Positions 5,765-15,311 of a stretch of DNA of 32,060 nucleotides are shown here, piece after piece. Every line of letters begins with the position of its first letter. Within the stretch, counting starts at the first letter, position 1. The DNA comes from Thermosipho sp. (in: thermotogales) (lineage in GTDB: Bacteria > Thermotogota > Thermotogae > Thermotogales > Fervidobacteriaceae): positions 1 through 32,060 of the forward strand of contig JASKLO010000019.1 of NCBI GenBank assembly GCA_030153605.1, read 5' to 3'. Both the position numbers and the translations under genes were made by a program. The notes beneath the pieces were generated by a model. It was not told where the DNA came from. It was given only the letters and a program-made list of their open reading frames with translations, and ran no database searches.

Positions 5765-7924
5765 CTACAAATCGAATACTTTTGGTTTTAAATATATTTT
5801 TCCTTCCAATCTAATATCTCTTGAAGAAGCACCTACCCTTATTCTATATTCTCCTTCTTCAAGTAGCCATTTGTCTTTACAAAAGCTGGTTAAATCTCTT
5901 AATGGTATCCTTATTGATACGAATTCTTTTTCGCCAGGTTTCAAAAGTTTGGTTTTATAAAATCCTTTTAATTCTTGGAAAGGTTTATCTAATTTTCCTT
6001 TTGGCGCTTTTACATAAACCTGTGCTATTTCTTTTCCATCAACATTTCCAGTATTTATAATTTCAAAATTTATTTCAATATTTTCATCATCTAATTTGAT
6101 ATTTAAATCTTTGTAATCGAACTTAGTATATGATAGACCATAACCAAATTCGAACAATGGAACAACTTGGAATGTGTCATAATATCTGTATCCAACATAA
6201 ATATCTTCTTCATATATTACTTCTGTTGGATTATCATTAGGCGTTCCCGGGAAGGTTTTGGATGGAATATCTTTATAATCCTTTGGAAAAGTTGTTGGAA
6301 GCTTTCCAGAAGGATTAACAACTCCCAAACAAACATCTGCAGCAACCCTTCCAGCTTCTTGCCCAGGTTGCCAAATAAGAATTAAGCCGTCAACTAGATT
6401 TAACCAGCTTGCAATTTCAATTGGACCTCCTATGTTTAACAAAACAATAACCTTTTTTCCCTTTTTATGGAACTTTTCAGATACATTTTCAACAAGCTTT
6501 CTTTCATCATCACTTAAATAATAATCTCCTTTTTCTGCTTTTCTGTCAACAAATTCTCCAGAAATTCTACTAATTACGATAACTGCTAAATCATTTCTTT
6601 TAGAAGCTTCTTCTAATTTGCTTTCATCAACTATGTCTTCAGGAAGTTTAGGAGGAATTTTCAGATTAAAGTTATTTACAAATACAGGTTTATAATCTCC
6701 ATTTCTCATCTCTTTTACTTTTTGTCGATAGAACTCTCCCAGAGTTTCATCGACTTTAATTCCTCTTTCCTTAAATCCATCAAAAATACTTATAGTATAT
6801 CTTGGATGTGTGTCTCCACTACCAAATCCACCTTTGATTGTTTCAATTTGACCTGTTCCAAAAATTGCTACCTTTGTCTCGGCTGAAAAGGGAAGAACTC
6901 CATCGTTTTTCAAAAGAACTACACCTTCAGAAGCTGCATTATATGAAATTTTTGCGTGCCTTTCAAAATCTGGTTTGTTTGAAAACTTATATCCTTTAAA
7001 AGAAGGAGTTTTTACCAAAACTTTCAAAATAGCTCTTACTCTTTCGTTTAATACTTCATCAGTGATTTCTCCTCTTTCATATGCTTCCTTTAATTCTTCT
7101 ATTTCATCTTTTCTATCTCTAAAAACATTGTAAGTTTTTCCGGGCATTATTAAATCGTTACCGGCTTTTATTTGCTCTACTGGATTGTCGCCAGCAAACC
7201 AATCACTCATAACAAAACCTTCAAATCCCCACTCTTCCCTTAAAACTTTTGTTAAAAGCCATTCATTCTGCGAACAATATTTTCCATTTAATTTGTTATA
7301 TGCACTCATAACTGTCCAAGGCTTGGCCTTTTTTACTACAATTTCAAATCCTTTTAAATAAATTTCTCTCAAGGCTCTTTCAGAGACTATTGTATCAATC
7401 TTCATTCTATTAGTTTCTTGATTGTTTGCAACAAAATGTTTTAAACTTGTTCCAACACCTTCTGATTGAACTCCTTCCACAAAAGAAGATGCAAGTTCAC
7501 CAGCTAAAACAGGATCTTCTGAATAATACTCAAAATTTCTACCACATAAAGGATTTCTATGAATATTTATCGCGGGAGCAAGTAAGAAATCAACACCATA
7601 TTCTTTGGTTTCATTTCCCATTGCTTTACCAACTTCAAACAAAATTTCTTTATTCCATGTTGATGCTAGCATTGAAGCTATTGGAAAAGCTGTAGCATAG
7701 TATTTTTTCTCATCATTCTCCCTTTCGGGATTTATTCTTAAGCCAGCGGGGCCATCTGCATGAACAGTAGATGGAATATTTAATCTTTCAATTGGATGTG
7801 TTTCACCTGCTGCACCAGGAACTATAGAAGGTTTGTTTCCAAACATTCCAGGAAGACCTACCCCAACTACAAGTTTTATTTTTTCTTCTACAGTCATTTG
7901 GGAAATAATTTTTTCAATATCCAT
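5765..7924 (-). CDS. Beta-glucosidase, glycoside hydrolase family 3
   Basis: The 719-residue enzyme has the length and layout of Thermotoga-type GH3 beta-glucosidases: a TIM barrel (about 1-310), an alpha/beta sandwich (about 325-560) and a C-terminal fibronectin III-like domain (about 600-705). The nucleophile is Asp241 in VMSDWFAG. The likely acid/base is Glu457 in SRISGEFVD. The substrate-binding LKHF and YSED motifs are present. There is no signal peptide, so it acts in the cytoplasm on imported oligosaccharides, releasing glucose. The ATG follows AAAGGAGGAAATTGG. It is the last gene of the long glycan operon, 14 bp after the beta-mannosidase. Linkage preference (beta-1,3, beta-1,4 or both) cannot be told from the sequence. 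Confidence 0.95.
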   Translation of the reverse strand: MDIEKIISQMTVEEKIKLVVGVGLPGMFGNKPSIVPGAAGETHPIERLNIPSTVHADGPAGLRINPERENDEKKYYATAFPIASMLASTWNKEILFEVGKAMGNETKEYGVDFLLAPAINIHRNPLCGRNFEYYSEDPVLAGELASSFVEGVQSEGVGTSLKHFVANNQETNRMKIDTIVSERALREIYLKGFEIVVKKAKPWTVMSAYNKLNGKYCSQNEWLLTKVLREEWGFEGFVMSDWFAGDNPVEQIKAGNDLIMPGKTYNVFRDRKDEIEELKEAYERGEITDEVLNERVRAILKVLVKTPSFKGYKFSNKPDFERHAKISYNAASEGVVLLKNDGVLPFSAETKVAIFGTGQIETIKGGFGSGDTHPRYTISIFDGFKERGIKVDETLGEFYRQKVKEMRNGDYKPVFVNNFNLKIPPKLPEDIVDESKLEEASKRNDLAVIVISRISGEFVDRKAEKGDYYLSDDERKLVENVSEKFHKKGKKVIVLLNIGGPIEIASWLNLVDGLILIWQPGQEAGRVAADVCLGVVNPSGKLPTTFPKDYKDIPSKTFPGTPNDNPTEVIYEEDIYVGYRYYDTFQVVPLFEFGYGLSYTKFDYKDLNIKLDDENIEINFEIINTGNVDGKEIAQVYVKAPKGKLDKPFQELKGFYKTKLLKPGEKEFVSIRIPLRDLTSFCKDKWLLEEGEYRIRVGASSRDIRLEGKIYLKPKVFDL

Positions 7925-7938
7925 TCCAATTTCCTCCT

Positions 7939-10302
7939 TTATAAATAATCATATAAAGATTTTATCTGTAAAACATTTTTTGTATCTAAAGTTTTTTTCT
8001 CGCCAGGAAATAAAACGAAAAAGTTTTCTTTTTCGTATAATTTTTCAGCTTCTCTTACTTCCACACCTATAGCAGGTTTCTTACATGTAATAACGGCATG
8101 TCCGTTTAAATATTCTATTTTTATTTCTGGATTTTCTGGTTTGAATTTTCTCAAATCAGCAAGTATTTTGTGATTCTCGTAAGTTATTCCTTCGACATTT
8201 AAATAAATTTTAGCAAAGCTCTTTTCAATTAGTTCTTTTTTCAAATTAAATTCATCAATTTTAACTACTGAGTCTTCATTTAGTTTTGAAAGATACTCTT
8301 TTTCAAAAATAATTTTTCCAGAAATATCTCTTATAACTAGTTTTAATTCACCAATAGTTTCTTTACCATCGTTAACTACAAACAAAAACAATTTTTCTCC
8401 TTTTTGCTTTAAAATTGGTAAGATTTTTGAATAAAAATTTTTAGTATAGAAATACAAAGCCTTTGGCCTTTTAAAATAATCTATAGCAGACCAGCTAAAG
8501 ACTGGCCAAGAATCATTCAGTTGCCAGTAAATTGTACCTGCTGTCTTATATTTTCTACTTCTCCAATGTTCTACACCAAATTTTATTGCTTCAGCCTGGT
8601 TTAGCTGGGAAAGGTAAACAAACGATTCAAAATTTTTAGGAAGGCCAAATCTACCTGATATAAATCTAATTAATCTTTCCATACCTTCAACTTGCTTGTT
8701 GTGATTAAGCATCACATCTGAGAAGATTTCCCTTTTTTCACTTTTATCAAAAAATTCAATTGTCTTTATATCTGGGGCAGCTTGAAAACCAAATTCACTC
8801 ACAAATCTTGAAGAATCTTCCTCATACAGTTTGTAGTCTTGCCATCCTGACCATACGTTCCAAACATGTGTATCTCCTGCTCTACTAGAATTGGCTTTAA
8901 ATCCCGAACCGCTATAAGGACTTGATGGCCAGTAAGGCCTTGTATTGTCTTTTTCAACACAAATTTTTGGAAAATCTTCAAGATAAAGTGTGTTACCCAG
9001 GTTTTTATTATTGACCTTTAAATCAAATCCCCATTCTTCAAAGGCCCAGTTATTTTCATTGTTTCCACACCAGATTATAATGCTTGGATGATGTCTTAAT
9101 TTCAAGACATTTTCAATAACTTCCTGATTAGATAACTTCCTAAACCAATCAAGATGATCTGGATATTCACCACAAGAAAACATAAAATCTTGCCATACTA
9201 AGATACCTAGTTTGTCACACGTTTCGTAAAATACCTCTTTTTCGTATATCCCTCCACCCCACACTCTTAACATATTAATATTTGCTTTGTATGCCATTTC
9301 TAAAAGCTTTACATAATCTTGATCCTTTAAAAAACTTAAAATGTTATCCGCAGGAATCCAATTTGCCCCTTTTACGAACACTTTTTTGCCATTTATCACA
9401 AATATAAAACTTTCGCCATCTTCATCTTTTTCCTTAAGAATATCAATAGTTCTAAATCCTATCTTTTTTGTTTCTGAATAAACTTCTTTGCCATCTTTTA
9501 CAAGTATAAATGAAACATCGTATAAATTACTTTCGCCAAGATCTCTTGGATACCAATACTTAAGGTTTTTTATCCTTTTAAACCCTTTAAATTTATAGTT
9601 TTCTCCTTCTTTAAAAACAGGCAATGAAATAATTTCATTACCATCTAATAAAATTCTTACTTCGTATTTTGAAGGATCTTTAATGTTTTCAACGTATCCT
9701 TCAAAACATACGAGACCTTTTAAATCTTTCAAATAGGAAGTTGAATATTTTATTTTGCCATCAACTAATTCTTCAATGTATACGTCTCTATAAATCCCGC
9801 TTGTTACAATTCTCGCACCCCAATCCCAACCAAAAGAATATTGTGCCTTTCTAATATAAACTCTTGGGGGAAATTCTGTAGCGTGCAGTTGCCCGTATAT
9901 TTGCTCAAGTCTTTTTGCATGCTGTGTAGCAGAATAAATGATAACCTTTATTTTGTTTTCTCCTTCTTTTAGCAAATGAGAAACATCATATCTGTAAGTC
10001 AAAAACATGTTTTCGGTTTTTCCTAAATAAACATTGTTTAAGAAAATTTCTGAAATTGTATCAATTCCTTCAAAAACAAGAAAATAATCTTTTTTTTCCA
10101 GTTTTTCAACAAAAAAACTTTTTTCATACACCCATGTTTTTTCTTCAAGCCTCTTAAATTCTTTTTCATTGAGACCTACATATGGATGAGGCAAAAAACC
10201 TTGTTCAACAAGATCACCATGAACTGTTCCAGGGACATTTCCTATAAAATTAAATTCATTTTCTAAATCATAAACTTTCCATTTTCCATTTAAAGAAATG
10301 AT
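7939..10302 (-). CDS. Beta-mannosidase-like glycoside hydrolase family 2; unusual start codon
   Basis: A cytoplasmic GH2 enzyme with a sugar-binding jelly roll, an immunoglobulin-like domain, a TIM barrel and C-terminal beta domains. Numbering from the first possible TTG (10323), the acid/base is Glu423 in WCGNNEN and the nucleophile Glu510 in FVSEFGFQ. The WDWG motif (about 166-169) and the NNEN acid/base motif are typical of beta-mannosidases, which release mannose from non-reducing ends. No ATG opens this frame. TTG (10323) and GTG (10311) lack ribosome sites, whereas GGGGTGGT (10314-10307) sits 5-8 bases before ATC (10302) and ATT (10299). Starting there gives (M)ISLNGKW, where homologues usually begin. 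I use 10302 provisionally. The frame from TTG would overlap the phosphorylase gene by 8 bp. Confidence 0.88.
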   Translation of the reverse strand: MISLNGKWKVYDLENEFNFIGNVPGTVHGDLVEQGFLPHPYVGLNEKEFKRLEEKTWVYEKSFFVEKLEKKDYFLVFEGIDTISEIFLNNVYLGKTENMFLTYRYDVSHLLKEGENKIKVIIYSATQHAKRLEQIYGQLHATEFPPRVYIRKAQYSFGWDWGARIVTSGIYRDVYIEELVDGKIKYSTSYLKDLKGLVCFEGYVENIKDPSKYEVRILLDGNEIISLPVFKEGENYKFKGFKRIKNLKYWYPRDLGESNLYDVSFILVKDGKEVYSETKKIGFRTIDILKEKDEDGESFIFVINGKKVFVKGANWIPADNILSFLKDQDYVKLLEMAYKANINMLRVWGGGIYEKEVFYETCDKLGILVWQDFMFSCGEYPDHLDWFRKLSNQEVIENVLKLRHHPSIIIWCGNNENNWAFEEWGFDLKVNNKNLGNTLYLEDFPKICVEKDNTRPYWPSSPYSGSGFKANSSRAGDTHVWNVWSGWQDYKLYEEDSSRFVSEFGFQAAPDIKTIEFFDKSEKREIFSDVMLNHNKQVEGMERLIRFISGRFGLPKNFESFVYLSQLNQAEAIKFGVEHWRSRKYKTAGTIYWQLNDSWPVFSWSAIDYFKRPKALYFYTKNFYSKILPILKQKGEKLFLFVVNDGKETIGELKLVIRDISGKIIFEKEYLSKLNEDSVVKIDEFNLKKELIEKSFAKIYLNVEGITYENHKILADLRKFKPENPEIKIEYLNGHAVITCKKPAIGVEVREAEKLYEKENFFVLFPGEKKTLDTKNVLQIKSLYDYL

Positions 10303-10315
10303 AAAAACCACCCCA

Positions 10316-13300
10316 TTATTCAAAATAACATATTATTTCATCTATTTCTTTGTTTCTCAACTTGTGAGCAAGTTCTCCTTTAATTTTATTTCCTATTATT
10401 TCATATTTTGTTCCATTTTCAAAAACCTCAATTTTGCCGATTTTTTCCTTTAAGTGTGGATTAACATATTTAACCAATGTTCTTGAGAATAATTTAAACT
10501 CTATAACACCATTTTCATAAAATTCTTTGCTTAATTTTGGATTAAATGTAAATGTGAGCTCTCCATCTTCAATTGTGAACAGTTTGTCGCCTATAAATAT
10601 ATGTTTCCACATGCTTAGAAATTCTGCCGTTGAACCGCTGAGTCTTGCATAAAAACCCTGGCCGTGAAGAGTTAGGTTTGAATTTGCGCTGCTAACTATA
10701 AATGAAGAATTTTCAAGGATACTTCTTCCGTATACCTTATAATCCATATACGGCGGAAGAGCTGTTTTTATATCTTCATAAAATTCTTCAATCATATTTG
10801 ATTTAATTAATTCTAATAAATACTTGAATTCCATGTGCATAAAAACAGATTCGTTTTCAAGCCATCCAGGAGTAAATGCTCTTATCCTTCCTATGCTGTA
10901 AGGCTGGTTTAAAATACTTTCAGAAGTTTTGTACATTTTTAGTTTTTTGTCATATATATCGGATTTTTTTACGAAACTGTATAACTTCTTCTTTTCATCT
11001 GTGTCTATAACTTTAAATGCTCTTACTATTCCCTCAAGGAAATATGGTAAAACATTAACCTCAAATTTCTTGGGTATAATTACGTTATCTTTTACCTCAT
11101 AATCTACAAGTTCATATGTAAAGAATGTTGGATATACTCCTTTTCCATATTCTTTTGCCTTTTTAATACCTTCATCAATTTTCTTTAACATCTTTTCAAA
11201 AACATCTAATAGTTCATTTTTTGAAATTTTTCTTTTTCTACCTGTTATATTGAAGAAAACCTTACTTCTATAATCTTCTTTTGCATTTGATACATTGTCC
11301 CAATATTTAAATTGATCATTTTCTTTGAAGTATCTGTCAAGTTCTAAATTAATTTTTTCAATAAATTCATATAATTCTTCAAAAATTTCAATACTTCCAT
11401 CGTACTTTTTAAGTTCTTCATACATAAAACTTAAAAGCCTCTTAAGTTCAAATGTTTCGCTCATTCCAGAACCAAACAATGCAGGAAGGCCATTTAAAGC
11501 ATCGTTCCATCCGGGTTTGTTTGCTTCCATTTCTAGCCCCATTCCATATGGATCAAGTGTGGCAAATTTATTTATTGCAAGCATCAATAATTTTTCAAAC
11601 ATGTTTGATTTATAAATATTACCGTCTTTGTCAGTTAAATAATTATGACCTCTTTCCTGAATAATTCTCAACTTTTCATGAGATTCTCCAACCGATGCAA
11701 TTTGTCTTACCTTTCCTTTATAAAACTTATATTTCTCTTTTCTTGGTTTTACATAAGCATGGCTGTCAAATGTTTTGTATTCATATTTCTCAAACAAGGT
11801 TTTTTCAAGCTTATCAGGATAAATTTCCTTGTATGTTTCCACTAGATCCATTAAATAAGTCCAGTGATCAATCCAATAACCCTCTCCAAATTCTGCTTGC
11901 TCGTGTTGTGAAGAATGATATAAAATTTTAGAAATAAACTCATCTTCATCGATGTCCTTGTTCTTCAATCTTTCAAGAACTTCCCCTGGGGTAAAGTAAT
12001 TGTTTAGAATAAATTCTTTTAATTCATCATTTAAATCACTTAATATTGAAGGATCACCTTCAAATTTAAACCTTGTGCCTTTTACAACCAAAGGATTATT
12101 TCCATCTGCCTGTATTAAATTCATAAACATGCTTAAATTAAAATCTTCAATTTCTGGATGAAAGATTACATCATTTCTCCTGTTTTGAACAACATCTCTG
12201 AAATTTCCATTCCCCTGAGAATATTTATTAGCCTCAATTACAAAAAAGTTGTAATCTCTTTCTAAATCACCATGTTTTCTAGAGTAAATGTGATATACAA
12301 TTTTTCCATTTTTGTTATTAAAAACAAGAGGATAACCTCCTCTTAATACGTTATCCAGGTAGTTTTGTTCACAATATTTGTTAAAAAGTTCGTTCGATGT
12401 TTTTGTCAATATATCACTAACTATCTCCTCAACTATCATATCTGCTTCTTGTTTCTTTAAAAGTATGTATTCATCTTTTTTTAATGTTTCTATACGATTA
12501 TTTATTAATTCCTTTTCTTTTGAAAAACCGATCATGCTATTAACAACTACTTTATCTTTCAAATTGGTTTCCAAAACCCCAAATGCACTTGGAAGAAGGT
12601 TTTCATCATATTGTTTCCTAGACAAAACTTCTTTGACTCCACCGTTTTTGAAAACGATGGCTTCTTGTAGAGATGTTAAATTATCAAATAAAACATTTTT
12701 ATCATATACAACATCTATGAGTTCATTCTCACTTGAAGCAAAATAAAAATATCCATTATTAATCTCTTCTACTATTTCAAGATCTCCAATTGTCGTTCTT
12801 ACACTAAAAAACGGTATCTTTTTTTCGTAGTTGTACACATGCATCCATGCACGAGCGGTATTCCCCATCTCTTTATAAACCCCGTTTGAAACACCATATG
12901 GTATAACCTCAGGAAGGCCGTCAATTACTTCTAAGTGTTTTTCGTTTTCATCTGTATTTTCAATTTCAAGTCTTCTAACAAGAGCCGCAAAATCTTCATT
13001 TGGAAGAACAAAATAAATAACTCTTACTATTAACCCCAATTCTTCATTAATTTCTTCAATTTCAAGGTTGTTTTTGCTAATTTTCATTATTTTTTTAAAA
13101 TTATTTAGTTCAGAAAAAGGTTCATAATATTTGCTATTTACTTTAATAAAGGTCCTAAAACCTTTCAGAGGTGTATCGGTATAACTCTGAGTTGCTGGTT
13201 TAAATTCAAGTATTGAATTTGCTTTGTTTTCAATCCCAAAACTTGCTATACACTGACCTCTATTTACATAAAATACCCATAGTGGTATTCCATGTTTTCC

Positions 13301-13375
13301 GGCGATCCCCGGAAGAAAGCTTGAAAATAATTTTTGTTTTGAGTAATTTTCGATAATAAAATCGTATTTTTTCAC
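10316..13375 (-). CDS. GH94-like glycan phosphorylase (clan GH-Q), about 1019 aa
   Basis: This large cytoplasmic protein opens with an N-terminal beta-sandwich (HGIPLWVFYVNRGQ, SFGIENK; about 25-310) and then a helical (alpha/alpha)6 region. It has GH94-type signatures: QGNGNFRDVVQNRRND (about 387-402), EGYWIDHW (498-505) and PGWNDALNGLP (621-631), where Asp625 is the likely catalytic acid. At about 1019 residues it is longer than ordinary cellobiose phosphorylases. It fits the larger relatives, such as cellodextrin phosphorylases or beta-1,3-glucan phosphorylases of families GH149/GH161. With two GH16 enzymes and a glucosidase in the operon, beta-glucan phosphorolysis to glucose 1-phosphate is likely. 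The exact family and linkage are uncertain. The start is GTG at 13375 after AGAGGTGAT; the longer upstream frame runs into the preceding gene and is rejected. Confidence 0.8.
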   Translation of the reverse strand: MKKYDFIIENYSKQKLFSSFLPGIAGKHGIPLWVFYVNRGQCIASFGIENKANSILEFKPATQSYTDTPLKGFRTFIKVNSKYYEPFSELNNFKKIMKISKNNLEIEEINEELGLIVRVIYFVLPNEDFAALVRRLEIENTDENEKHLEVIDGLPEVIPYGVSNGVYKEMGNTARAWMHVYNYEKKIPFFSVRTTIGDLEIVEEINNGYFYFASSENELIDVVYDKNVLFDNLTSLQEAIVFKNGGVKEVLSRKQYDENLLPSAFGVLETNLKDKVVVNSMIGFSKEKELINNRIETLKKDEYILLKKQEADMIVEEIVSDILTKTSNELFNKYCEQNYLDNVLRGGYPLVFNNKNGKIVYHIYSRKHGDLERDYNFFVIEANKYSQGNGNFRDVVQNRRNDVIFHPEIEDFNLSMFMNLIQADGNNPLVVKGTRFKFEGDPSILSDLNDELKEFILNNYFTPGEVLERLKNKDIDEDEFISKILYHSSQHEQAEFGEGYWIDHWTYLMDLVETYKEIYPDKLEKTLFEKYEYKTFDSHAYVKPRKEKYKFYKGKVRQIASVGESHEKLRIIQERGHNYLTDKDGNIYKSNMFEKLLMLAINKFATLDPYGMGLEMEANKPGWNDALNGLPALFGSGMSETFELKRLLSFMYEELKKYDGSIEIFEELYEFIEKINLELDRYFKENDQFKYWDNVSNAKEDYRSKVFFNITGRKRKISKNELLDVFEKMLKKIDEGIKKAKEYGKGVYPTFFTYELVDYEVKDNVIIPKKFEVNVLPYFLEGIVRAFKVIDTDEKKKLYSFVKKSDIYDKKLKMYKTSESILNQPYSIGRIRAFTPGWLENESVFMHMEFKYLLELIKSNMIEEFYEDIKTALPPYMDYKVYGRSILENSSFIVSSANSNLTLHGQGFYARLSGSTAEFLSMWKHIFIGDKLFTIEDGELTFTFNPKLSKEFYENGVIEFKLFSRTLVKYVNPHLKEKIGKIEVFENGTKYEIIGNKIKGELAHKLRNKEIDEIICYFE

Positions 13376-13395
13376 AATATCACCTCTTTTTTCTT

Positions 13396-14283
13396 TTATA
13401 GTACATCGAAACCTCTTGAAGCTTTTAATAAATAGAACCATTCTTGCCTATCAAGATCTATTTCTAATGCTTCAACTGCTGTTTTAATTCTTTCAAATTT
13501 TCCACTTCCAACAACTGGGTATATTTTTGAAGGATGTTTGTAAAGCCAAGCATATGCAATGTGTTCTGGAGTTGTAGAATGATTTTTAGCTATTTCGACA
13601 AGCGCGTTATATATTCTCAGAACCCTCTCGTCTTTCCTATCTTCTTCTTTAAAAAGTCTGCCACCAGCAACAGGAGACCATGCCATAGGAAGAATATCTT
13701 TTTGTTGACAATAATCAAGGGTGCCATCAAATAAAGATTCTACGTTCCATAAAGAAATTTCAACCTGATTGTACAATACCGGCAGGGAAAGTTTTTCTAC
13801 AAAAAGCGACATGTGTTGAGGTTTGAAATTTGAAACACCGAAAGTTAATACCATTCCTTTTTCCTTCAAATATTCAAACGCTTCAGAAATTTCATTAGGA
13901 TCCATCAAAGGATCTGGCCTGTGAATTAAAAGAACGTCAAGATGATCTGTTCTAAGATCTTTTAGTGTCTTTTCAACAGATTCTATAATATGCTTTTTTG
14001 AAGTGTCATAATGTTTAACATAAACTTGAGGATGTTTGTTTGAAAGAAGAACTATACCAACCTTTGAAATCAACTGAATCTTTTCTCTTAATGAAGGATC
14101 TTTTTCTAAAGCTCTTCCAAATATTTCCTGCGCTTCATAATCACCATAAATATCTGCAAGGTCAAAGGTTGTAACACCCAAATCTATCAATTTATAAATA
14201 AGACTTAATAACTCTTCTGTGGTATAATTCCAGCTTTTAATCCTCATTATTCCATGAATAACTCTACTTAATTTAACACTCAT
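13396..14283 (-). CDS. Aldo/keto reductase
   Basis: A 295-residue NAD(P)H-dependent oxidoreductase with the (beta/alpha)8 fold. The catalytic tetrad is visible: Asp41 and Tyr46 (FDLADIYG), Lys74 (LISKVG) and His121 (LLIHRPDP). The cofactor-binding end (PVVGSGKFERI) is present near the C-terminus. It resembles the YdhF-like group of bacterial AKRs. Its ATG overlaps the LacI stop (ATGA), so the two are translationally coupled, and the phosphorylase starts 20 bp later. The ribosome site is AAGGGGGA. Its substrate is unknown; reduction or oxidation of a sugar produced in this pathway is a guess from position. Confidence 0.9.
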   Translation of the reverse strand: MSVKLSRVIHGIMRIKSWNYTTEELLSLIYKLIDLGVTTFDLADIYGDYEAQEIFGRALEKDPSLREKIQLISKVGIVLLSNKHPQVYVKHYDTSKKHIIESVEKTLKDLRTDHLDVLLIHRPDPLMDPNEISEAFEYLKEKGMVLTFGVSNFKPQHMSLFVEKLSLPVLYNQVEISLWNVESLFDGTLDYCQQKDILPMAWSPVAGGRLFKEEDRKDERVLRIYNALVEIAKNHSTTPEHIAYAWLYKHPSKIYPVVGSGKFERIKTAVEALEIDLDRQEWFYLLKASRGFDVL

Positions 14284-15299
14284 TTTTTCAATCCCCCTTC
14301 CAATCTCTTGACAGATTGTCTAACAACCAACTCCGTTGGAAGAACAATGTTTCTAGGTAATCTTGCCCTTTTAGCCGTGATTCTTTCTATTAAAATTTGT
14401 GCCGCTGTATAACCTAATTCCCATCGTGGTTGCCTTATTGTTGTAAGTTTTGGTTCAATAAAGTCAAGAAAAGGTGCATCATCAAAACCAATCACAGAAA
14501 CATCATCTGGAATCTTTAAACCCTTAGATTTTAATGCATCAATTGCGCCAATTGCAGACCAATCGTTAATAGAAAAAATAGCAGTAAAGTTCAAACCATT
14601 TCTGTCTAAATACTCAAACACAGCATCTCTTCCATCTTGTGCATTATATCCTCTAATATTTGTGTAATATATTTCAAGATCAGGGGCTTGATCCAAAAAT
14701 CTTTCTATTCCTTTTTCTCTTTCAATAGCTGCAGGAGACCATTCTGGGCCAGGAATGAAAAGAATTTTTCTATGCCCGTTTTCATACAAAAACTTTATAG
14801 CATTATATGCCCCCATCATGTTATCTACATTAACCACATCAAAATTAATTTCTTCAACACTAAAATCGAGAACAACTAAGGGAATCCCGCTTTTCAAAAA
14901 TTTATCTATGTAATTTTCGCCTCCCAAAAGTTCAGCTACAATAATTCCATCGATTTTTCTTCTAAAATACTTTTCTAGTATATGTTTTTCGTTATCAATA
15001 TCTGCCTTGGGTATAGCTAACATAACATCAAAGCCGTTTTCATATGCACAGCTTTCTATGGCCATAACAATGTCGCTATAATGATACCCCCTTATATCGG
15101 GAACTAAAACTCCAATTGTTTTAAAAAACACTTCTCTTTTTCCACCAATGGCTGGTCTGGGCCTAAAGTTCAATTTTTTCATAGCCCTTAAGACCTTTTT
15201 TCGAGTCTCTTCTGAAACGTTGCTGCTTCCATTTATAACCCTTGAAACTGTAGCAATTGAAACATTTGCTTCTCTCGCAACATCTCTAATTCCCACCAT
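14280..15299 (-). CDS. LacI/GalR-family repressor
   Basis: The 339-residue regulator begins with the family DNA-binding domain (IRDVAREANVSIATVSRVING, residues 4-24, with the hinge helix to about residue 55). A periplasmic-binding-protein-like effector domain follows (IGVLVPDI, VIGFDDAPFLDFI, TTIRQPRWELG). The ATG at 15299 is chosen because AGGTGA lies 5 bases upstream; an in-frame GTG at 15308 is part of that ribosome site. The gene is inside the operon, between the secreted GH16 enzymes and the intracellular enzymes, and is coupled to the aldo/keto reductase. A LacI-type operator at 29240-29253, at the head of the operon, is its probable target, giving negative feedback. The inducer is probably an oligosaccharide of the pathway. 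Confidence 0.93.
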   Translation of the reverse strand: MVGIRDVAREANVSIATVSRVINGSSNVSEETRKKVLRAMKKLNFRPRPAIGGKREVFFKTIGVLVPDIRGYHYSDIVMAIESCAYENGFDVMLAIPKADIDNEKHILEKYFRRKIDGIIVAELLGGENYIDKFLKSGIPLVVLDFSVEEINFDVVNVDNMMGAYNAIKFLYENGHRKILFIPGPEWSPAAIEREKGIERFLDQAPDLEIYYTNIRGYNAQDGRDAVFEYLDRNGLNFTAIFSINDWSAIGAIDALKSKGLKIPDDVSVIGFDDAPFLDFIEPKLTTIRQPRWELGYTAAQILIERITAKRARLPRNIVLPTELVVRQSVKRLEGGLKK

Positions 15300-15311
15300 G
15301 TATTTCACCTG

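Noticed and set aside
11325-12746. Several plus-strand frames inside the phosphorylase gene
   Set aside because: All are antisense shadows with Ser/Phe/Leu-rich composition, no ribosome sites and no recognisable motif.
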